Shown here: one piece after another, positions 58,322 to 64,000 of the stretch | How positions within the stretch are numbered: position 1 is the stretch's first letter | How the letters are laid out: every line of letters starts with the position of its first letter | Assembly (NCBI GenBank): GCA_944392985.1 | Contig: CALXYL010000006.1 | Span: 1 to 64,000 of the forward strand | Direction: 5' to 3' | Length of the DNA stretch: 64,000 nucleotides | Source of the DNA: an uncultured Spirochaetaceae bacterium | GTDB taxonomy: Bacteria > Spirochaetota > Spirochaetia > Sphaerochaetales > Sphaerochaetaceae | The notes under the pieces: model-generated | Database searches by the model: none | What the model saw: the letters and a program-made list of their open reading frames with translations, nothing else | What the model was told of the DNA's origin: nothing | Program-made: the position numbers and the translations under genes

Positions 58322-59452
58322 ATGAAGCTGCTCTTTACCTCAGACCTGCACCTTGGAAGGAAGCTCGGAAGATATGATCTGATTCCTGACCAGAGGCATA
58401 TGGTTGATGCTATAGCTGACTTGCTTGATGATGCTGATGGAATCATCATCGCTGGGGACGTTTATGACCGTTCACAGCCTCCTGCGGAGGCCGTTGCTCT
58501 TTTTGACAGGCTTCTCGCTGCTGTTTCCAGAAAAGGAAAGGAGGCTTACATAGTCGCTGGCAACCATGATAGCGCAGAGCGCCTCGGAGTGGGCAGAATA
58601 CCACTTGGTAAGTCGGGCATACATATTGCCGCTCCTCCATCATCTGACCCGTTTTGCTATACAAAATACATCACATATGATGAATATGGTCCATTTACAG
58701 TATTCCTTATGCCGTACATAAGGCCACAGGATCTATGGAATAATCCAGAGTATCCTGATATGCATCCTTCGGCTCATGCCGAGGCTGTGGAAGCCGTGAT
58801 CAGCAGGATGGGGGATGCAGAAGGGCGCAGCATCCTTGTCTCACATCAGTTCGTCATGGGAGCGGAGCGAACGGAAAGCGAGGATGCAGCCGTTGGTACC
58901 CTGGACAGCATCCCCTCATCGCTTTTCAGGCGATTCACATTCACCGCTCTGGGGCATCTGCATCGCGCACAGTCTGTCCAGAGCCCTTCGATACGCTATT
59001 CCGGATCACCGCTTGCATATTCCTTCGGGGAGAAGGATGACAGGAAGTCCGTACTGCTTCTGACATTCGATGGCAATGGACTTGCTTCTGCAGAGGCTAT
59101 TCCGATTGAGCCGCTTCACCGCATGGAGGTGCGCAAGGGCAGCTTTGAGGAGATTGTCTCATCTTCCCCGTCCGATTCATTCATGAGCGTGGTGCTCACA
59201 GATGGATGCGATGTCGGGGAGAGGGTTGCCGAGCTCTATCGGATCTTCAGCCATCTTGTCTCGATCTCATATGAGAACGCAAGGACACGGCTGACTGATG
59301 AGGATATGGAGCTGCTGACGAGGCTTGATGGGACAACGCCTCTGATGCAGGTAGAATCCTTTTTCGAGAAGCAGAATGGAAGGGGCATGTCAGAAGAGGA
59401 GAGGGAGTATATCCGCCTTCTTCTCGACGAAGTCGAAGGAGGTGCTTCATGA
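58322..59452 (+). CDS. sbcD: Exonuclease SbcCD subunit D (Mre11-type nuclease)
   Basis: A 376-residue metallophosphoesterase. The five motifs are FTSDLHLGRKL, IIAGDVYDR, VAGNHDSAERL, LVSHQFVMG and ALGHLHRAQ. With SbcC it opens hairpins and protein-blocked DNA ends. The start at 58322 begins the conserved KLLFTSDLHLG strand; a longer reading from 58166 covers the divergent gene and is rejected. The stop overlaps the sbcC start (ATGA). Confidence 0.95.
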   Translation: MKLLFTSDLHLGRKLGRYDLIPDQRHMVDAIADLLDDADGIIIAGDVYDRSQPPAEAVALFDRLLAAVSRKGKEAYIVAGNHDSAERLGVGRIPLGKSGIHIAAPPSSDPFCYTKYITYDEYGPFTVFLMPYIRPQDLWNNPEYPDMHPSAHAEAVEAVISRMGDAEGRSILVSHQFVMGAERTESEDAAVGTLDSIPSSLFRRFTFTALGHLHRAQSVQSPSIRYSGSPLAYSFGEKDDRKSVLLLTFDGNGLASAEAIPIEPLHRMEVRKGSFEEIVSSSPSDSFMSVVLTDGCDVGERVAELYRIFSHLVSISYENARTRLTDEDMELLTRLDGTTPLMQVESFFEKQNGRGMSEEEREYIRLLLDEVEGGAS

Positions 59453-62160
59453 GGCCGCTTAAACTCAGGATGCGTTCATTCGGTCCCTATGATGATGAAG
59501 TGATTGATTTCTCCAGCTTTGGTTCCTCCGGGCTGTTCCTCATCTCCGGCCCCACGGGAGCAGGGAAGACAACGATATTCGATTCCATTGCCTATGCGCT
59601 TTATGGCGTACCATCAGGGGATCTGAGGAAGGAGAGTATGCTCCGCTCCGCCTCTGCTCCTCCCGGGGTCCCGGGGCTTTCCGATCTTGTCTTTGAATCA
59701 GGGGGAAGGGAGTACAGGATCGTGAGGGAGACTCCGTACAGACGTCCGAAGCAGAGGGGAGAGGGCTTTGTGGATGTTCCTGCAAAGGTGGAGCTGCATC
59801 TGCCTGATGGGAGGGTTGTCACACGGCAGGATGAGGCAAGGGAGCGCATTGAGCAGCTGCTTTCGCTTACGTCGGATCAGTTCCGTCAGGTCGTCATGAT
59901 CGCGCAAGGGGAGTTCAGGGCATTCCTGGAGGCGAATACAAATGAGAAAACCGCTATACTTCGCAGGCTGTTCATGACTGAGCGATACACAGCGCTGCAG
60001 GATAAAGTGGCGGATGATTCCAGGAAAGCCGCAGAAGAAGCCAGGCGGGCATCGGAGGCGGTCGAGGCATTGATCAGGAGCGCAGTGCTTCCGCCTGACA
60101 CCCCGCCCACTGCAGAGGAAGTGCTGAAGGCGCTGGAAAGATGCTGCTCTGAGGATGATATAGCCCTTCAGACCCTGCAGGACTCCCTGACGGCAATAAG
60201 GGAATCGATGGAGGCCCTGAATTCTGAGAAAGGGCGTACTGATGCCGTCCTTTCGGCATGGGCGGAGAAGGCTGAGGCAGAGAGGGATCTGAAGGTGCTT
60301 GAGGAGGAGAAGGAAGGAACGGAACAGCGCTTCAGGGAGATACCGGGGATTGAGAAGCGTATCGAGGAGCTTTCGGCTTCGGTCACAGCCATCAGGGGGC
60401 TTCTTCCTTCATATGATGAGCTGCTGTCCAGGAAGGACCGGCTCAGGAAAGCATCTCTCAGGTGCAGTGATCTGGCAAGGGAAAGGGAGGATCTCAGCCG
60501 GAGGAAGGCAGCGCTGCAGGAAAGGAGACAGAAGGATGCAGAGGAGATCAAGGCGATAGGGAATCCTGAAGCGGATGAGGCTGCGTGCAGAGAGGCAATA
60601 GGTCAGCTTCGGAGGAAGATGGAGGAGGCAGACCGTGTCATTTCCATCGTCGGTGAATACAGGCTGAAGGTGCGCAATCTGGCTGAGTCAAGAGCAAGGC
60701 TTGAGGAAGCGTTGACGCTTTCGGAGCGTCTGAGCCTGCGCTTCCACACCCTGCAGCGGCATTTCCTCAGTGAGCAGGCAGGGATCCTTGCTTCCTCTCT
60801 TGAGGATGGGATGCCCTGTCCTGTATGCGGCTCCACTTCTCATCCTTCATTGGCTGTGCTATCGCACGACGCGCCAACGGAAGCAGAGGCTGACGAGGCG
60901 AGGGCGGAGGCAGAAGCTGCTGATAGGAATGCAAGGGAGATTGCAGAGCAGGCAGGAGCTATCTCAGGAGAGGTTTCCATCCTTCAGTCATCCATCCATG
61001 GGCTTTCCGGTGGAAAGGATGCAGAAGAGGCTGCAACTGATGCTGATGCATTGCGGAAGGCTCTTGAGAAGAGGATCGCTGAGAAGGAGGCCCATGTGGC
61101 AGCTTCCCAGCGCGTCGCCGCGAGGAAGAAGGAGCTTGAGGCACGGATGGAAGATGCCGGCATGACACTTTCCGGAATCGAGGAGTCCCTTTCCCTGATA
61201 ACGGAGAAGGAAGGAGAGGAAAGACGGGATATCGCAGCGCTTGAGAGCGGCATCAACGATATCCTTCGCTCCCTGCCTTATGGAACACGGGAGGAGGCTC
61301 TTTCATCCATCGCATCTCTGACAGGGGATCAGGAGAGGCTACGCAATGAGGTAAAAGCGAGACGGGAGAGGCATGACGCGCTCCTTCTTGGTATCTCCAA
61401 AGCGGAAGCGAGGATCGCATCAGCTTCAAGCATCGCCAGACCTGACAGTCTCCGTCCCATCCCCGATATCCTTTCCGATCTCGATCACAAGAGGGAAGAG
61501 GAAGCCAAGGTTCAGGAAATGGTGAGGAGCATCTCCATCCGCCGGATGCAGAACAGGAAGCTGATCCCGCTGCTTGGGAAGGCAATCGCGGAAAGGAAGA
61601 AGGCTGCAGCAAGGGATTCGTGGCTGCATAACCTATCGATGACGCTTTCAGGAACGCTTCCCGGGAGCGTGCGGATGACGCTTGAGACGTATATACAGCA
61701 GTCATACTTCGCAAGGGTCCTGAATCTGGCGAACAGGAGGCTCATGCGCATGTCATCAGACCGCTATGAACTTGTGACGTCATCCTTGCAGAGAGGAAAT
61801 GCCAGAAGCGGACTGGATCTCGATGTCATCGATCATTTCACAGGAAGGAGAAGGCCGACAAAAGGGCTTTCTGGAGGGGAGGCGTTCCTTGCATCACTTG
61901 CGCTGGCGCTTGGCCTTTCCGATGATATCCAGATGTCCAGTGGTGGAGCCAGGCTTGATGCGATGTTCATCGATGAGGGATTCGGCGCGCTGGATGATGA
62001 CACGCTGCGCATGGTGATGGCAGTTCTATCGGATCTGGGAAGCGGAGACCGTCTGATCGGGATCATCAGCCATGTTGATGCCCTCAAGGACGGTATTCTG
62101 AGAGGTATAGAGGTCATTCCCGACGGAAGCGGAAGAAGCAGGGTGAGGATGAAGGCATGA
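59449..62160 (+). CDS. sbcC: Exonuclease SbcCD subunit C (Rad50-type SMC ATPase)
   Basis: A 903-residue SMC-like ATPase. Walker A is GPTGAGKTT at residues 34-42; long coiled coils on both sides meet at the zinc hook CPVCG near residue 455; the C-terminal lobe has the signature GLSGGEAFLASLALALGL and Walker B in DAMFIDEGFGALDD. It dimerises through the hook and drives SbcD. Length is within the usual range. No partner other than sbcD is in the operon. Confidence 0.95.
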   Translation: MRPLKLRMRSFGPYDDEVIDFSSFGSSGLFLISGPTGAGKTTIFDSIAYALYGVPSGDLRKESMLRSASAPPGVPGLSDLVFESGGREYRIVRETPYRRPKQRGEGFVDVPAKVELHLPDGRVVTRQDEARERIEQLLSLTSDQFRQVVMIAQGEFRAFLEANTNEKTAILRRLFMTERYTALQDKVADDSRKAAEEARRASEAVEALIRSAVLPPDTPPTAEEVLKALERCCSEDDIALQTLQDSLTAIRESMEALNSEKGRTDAVLSAWAEKAEAERDLKVLEEEKEGTEQRFREIPGIEKRIEELSASVTAIRGLLPSYDELLSRKDRLRKASLRCSDLAREREDLSRRKAALQERRQKDAEEIKAIGNPEADEAACREAIGQLRRKMEEADRVISIVGEYRLKVRNLAESRARLEEALTLSERLSLRFHTLQRHFLSEQAGILASSLEDGMPCPVCGSTSHPSLAVLSHDAPTEAEADEARAEAEAADRNAREIAEQAGAISGEVSILQSSIHGLSGGKDAEEAATDADALRKALEKRIAEKEAHVAASQRVAARKKELEARMEDAGMTLSGIEESLSLITEKEGEERRDIAALESGINDILRSLPYGTREEALSSIASLTGDQERLRNEVKARRERHDALLLGISKAEARIASASSIARPDSLRPIPDILSDLDHKREEEAKVQEMVRSISIRRMQNRKLIPLLGKAIAERKKAAARDSWLHNLSMTLSGTLPGSVRMTLETYIQQSYFARVLNLANRRLMRMSSDRYELVTSSLQRGNARSGLDLDVIDHFTGRRRPTKGLSGGEAFLASLALALGLSDDIQMSSGGARLDAMFIDEGFGALDDDTLRMVMAVLSDLGSGDRLIGIISHVDALKDGILRGIEVIPDGSGRSRVRMKA

Positions 62161-62166
62161 AAGAAG

Positions 62167-62182
62167 GGAGCCGAAGCTCCCA
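62167..62182. terminator. Hairpin between convergent sbcC and pfp
   Basis: GGGAGC and GCTCCC pair perfectly around CGAA (TTCG on the minus strand). On the minus strand it is followed by TTCTTTC, a modest terminator for pfp; for sbcC the tail CATCCTT is poor. Confidence 0.55.
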
Positions 62183-62189
62183 TCCTTCA

Positions 62190-63851
62190 TCAGTTCTCTG
62201 ATTTCTCCAGCATCAGCGTGATCGTGGTGCTGTCTGCGATCTCAGCAGGGCCGAAATACTGCACGGCTCCTGGATTGAGATAGCACGTCTCCCGTGACCA
62301 CTTCTCCCTGTGCTTCTCGAAGTATTTGAATGGCTTGCCGTTGAGATCGACAAGTGCCTTCCTGATCACAGGCTTGTCCTGGCCTCCGCGTCTCTCGATA
62401 TCCATCATCTTCGTGATCGGCATGCCCCCTGCCTTCCATTCGTCGACGCCCTTGTCCAGGGCCCTGATCGAAGATAGGTAGCCTGTGTATCCATAGCTGA
62501 TGAGAAGGAATGCCGTATAGCCGAGCGAATAGCAGTAGTCGGCATCGAAGTTCGATGGGAACGCGGCTCTTCCCTCGTATCCGAAGAAATGATGCATTGG
62601 GGAGAATGTGCCGCTGTACTTTCCTTCTTGCTTGCGCTGGCTGAGCCTGTTGCGGACAATCGTGGAGAGCAGCTTCTCCGTCTCGATCCTGGAGACCTGC
62701 ACGTTTCCATGGGGATCCCTGTCCATCAGGAGCTGCTCCTGGATATCCATCGGAAGAAGGTTGAATACCTTCATCGATTCAACGGAGAGAGCGGCAGTGA
62801 GGAAGCCGAGCTTTTCATCCCATGTCGGCAGCTTCGTGAAGCGCTCACCATGCTTTGCAAGGGTCTCGTTGATCTCCGCAATGAGCTTCTTGACCTCGGG
62901 AACGAACTCGATGAGGCCCTCCGGGACTATGACGATTCCGAAGTTGTATCCCAAAGCGGCTCTTGCTACGACGCTGTCGGCGATATAGTCCGCGATGGCA
63001 TTCAATCCCATGCTCTTCTGCTCGACCTCCTCTGAGATCAGGCAGATGTTCGGATGTGTCTGGAGCGCGCATTCAAGCGCGATGTGCGATGCCGAACGTC
63101 CCATCAGCTTGATGAAATGCCAGTATTTCTTCGCACTGTTCGCATCACGCGCGACATTGCCGATGAGCTCTGAATATGTCTTGGTTGCCGTATCGAAGCC
63201 GAAGGATATCTCTATGTCCTCATTCTTGAGATCACCATCAATGGTCTTCGGGCAGCCTATGACCTGCACAGGAACGCTGTTTGCCTTGAAATACTCCGCA
63301 AGGACAGCTGCATTCGTGTTCGAGTCATCTCCACCGATTATAACGATGGCATCCATGTCATGCTTTCTCGCGACCTCGGCGACAACGCGGAACTGCTCCT
63401 CCTTCTCCAGCTTGGTGCGCCCTGATCCGATCATATCGAAGCCGCCTGTGTTGCGGTATTTGTTAATGGTCTCAGCGTTGAGCGTGATGTAATTATCCTC
63501 AACAAGCCCTGATGGGCCGCCTTTGAAGCCGAGGAGCACATTCTCCTCGCTGTCCTCCTTCAGTGCGTCGTACAGACCTGCGATGACATTGTGCCCTCCT
63601 GGTGCCTGTCCTCCTGAAAGTATCACTCCGACAACATGCTTCTTCCTCTCGGCAGTGCTATCCCCGTCCTTGAAGTAGACTTCCTTCATTCCATATGTGT
63701 TGGGGAAGAGGGCGGCGATCTTCTCCTTGTCGGAGGCTGCCTCCGTCCTGTCCCCCTCCGTGACAGCGATGCCCCTGACGCCGACGCGCAGCATCTTCGG
63801 CAGCTTCGGACTGTATCCATAACGTGCTTTCTGAAGCGGTGAGATATCCAT
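62190..63851 (-). CDS. pfp: Diphosphate-dependent phosphofructokinase, long form
   Basis: A 553-residue PPi-PFK of the beta/long type found in spirochaetes and plants. [19 protein letters not shown] begins the catalytic domain, [16 protein letters not shown] carries the Asp that selects PPi over [15 protein letters not shown] carries the catalytic base, and [18 protein letters not shown] follows. It interconverts fructose 6-phosphate and fructose 1,6-bisphosphate using PPi, saving ATP in glycolysis. The start at 63851 follows GGAGGTTTCT; the ATG at 63863 is part of that site. Confidence 0.95.
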   Translation of the reverse strand: MDISPLQKARYGYSPKLPKMLRVGVRGIAVTEGDRTEAASDKEKIAALFPNTYGMKEVYFKDGDSTAERKKHVVGVILSGGQAPGGHNVIAGLYDALKEDSEENVLLGFKGGPSGLVEDNYITLNAETINKYRNTGGFDMIGSGRTKLEKEEQFRVVAEVARKHDMDAIVIIGGDDSNTNAAVLAEYFKANSVPVQVIGCPKTIDGDLKNEDIEISFGFDTATKTYSELIGNVARDANSAKKYWHFIKLMGRSASHIALECALQTHPNICLISEEVEQKSMGLNAIADYIADSVVARAALGYNFGIVIVPEGLIEFVPEVKKLIAEINETLAKHGERFTKLPTWDEKLGFLTAALSVESMKVFNLLPMDIQEQLLMDRDPHGNVQVSRIETEKLLSTIVRNRLSQRKQEGKYSGTFSPMHHFFGYEGRAAFPSNFDADYCYSLGYTAFLLISYGYTGYLSSIRALDKGVDEWKAGGMPITKMMDIERRGGQDKPVIRKALVDLNGKPFKYFEKHREKWSRETCYLNPGAVQYFGPAEIADSTTITLMLEKSEN

Positions 63852-63913
63852 AGAAACCTCCATAGGTTGTATTGTATGGCAAAGAAAGGCGAAATTCCAT
63901 ATTCTTGATGCCT

Positions 63914-64000
63914 ATGATAAGACTGTATATCGATTCCGATTCCCTTCCTGTCAGGCATCGCACGATCGTCCTGCGCCGCCTGATCGCATCCGGCATGGAG
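63914..64000 (+). CDS. UPF0178 (YaiI/YqxD-type) protein, partial
   Basis: The first 29 codons of a gene running off the right edge. The start MIRLYIDSDSLPVRHRTIVL matches the UPF0178 opening, where an Asp-x-Asp strand is followed by a Pro-Val pair. The family is thought to be PIN-like and of unknown function. No Shine-Dalgarno site precedes the ATG; a weak TATTCT ends 8 bases upstream. It is divergent from pfp. Confidence 0.6.
   Translation, partial: MIRLYIDSDSLPVRHRTIVLRRLIASGME

Overview
The window looks like part of the chromosome of a Gram-negative, fermentative, probably anaerobic spirochaete, most like the Sphaerochaeta/Treponema side of the phylum. This rests on gene content alone: a long PPi-dependent phosphofructokinase, desulfoferrodoxin, a TM1266-type regulator, a tryptophanase-family lyase, a BMP/PnrA-type transporter, a DUF3798-type binding protein, exported proteins with beta-barrel features, a RarA with a large C-terminal extension, and an endonuclease-type MutL. 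No 16S gene is present, so the placement is inference. Coding density is high. Four-base ATGA and TGATG overlaps are frequent and most starts have clear AGGAGG-type sites. A minority of genes instead have a -10 box only 6-8 bases before the start codon.

Layout. 1-456: edge of a possible transposase gene and tRNA-Phe. 457-3890: two coupled Wzi-like outer-membrane barrel genes. 3935-4733: riboflavin kinase coupled to an FMN-binding-type protein. 4922-9555: BMP-type (nucleoside-like) ABC transporter. 9631-9840: rpsU. 10198-16108: LacI-regulated sugar operon (epimerase plus CUT2 ABC transporter). 16471-18872: tandem array of four small exported barrel-like proteins, one broken by a stop codon. 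18917-24918: membrane protein, serA-serC-Lrp operon, and a DHOD-like/acyltransferase/lipoprotein operon. 24866-32890: mutL, a giant FecR-like barrel protein, ttcA, an HD hydrolase and a small exported protein. 32874-40536: pepF-rdgB, an orphan HTH protein, and tig-clpP-clpX-nrnA. 40708-46269: five-gene ABC cassette with a DUF3798-type binding protein. 46398-49261: sigma factor, GNAT, KDG kinase, desulfoferrodoxin. 49335-54748: D-LDH, lipoprotein, rarA fusion, tryptophanase-like lyase. 54839-57141: TetR, a guanine riboswitch with guanine deaminase, TM1266-like regulator. 57452-63851: NYN/LOTUS protein divergent from sbcDC, then pfp. The right edge holds the start of a UPF0178 gene.

How the parts fit. 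The cell imports nucleosides and sugars through three ABC systems, ferments them through PPi-PFK and D-LDH, makes serine and salvages purines. The most interesting items are the DUF3798 transporter cassette with its dedicated one-helix membrane protein, the guanine riboswitch in front of a guanine-degrading enzyme, the RarA-methyltransferase-like fusion, the barrel array with a fresh nonsense codon, and the group of predicted leaderless promoters. No CRISPR array, rRNA or complete insertion sequence was seen.
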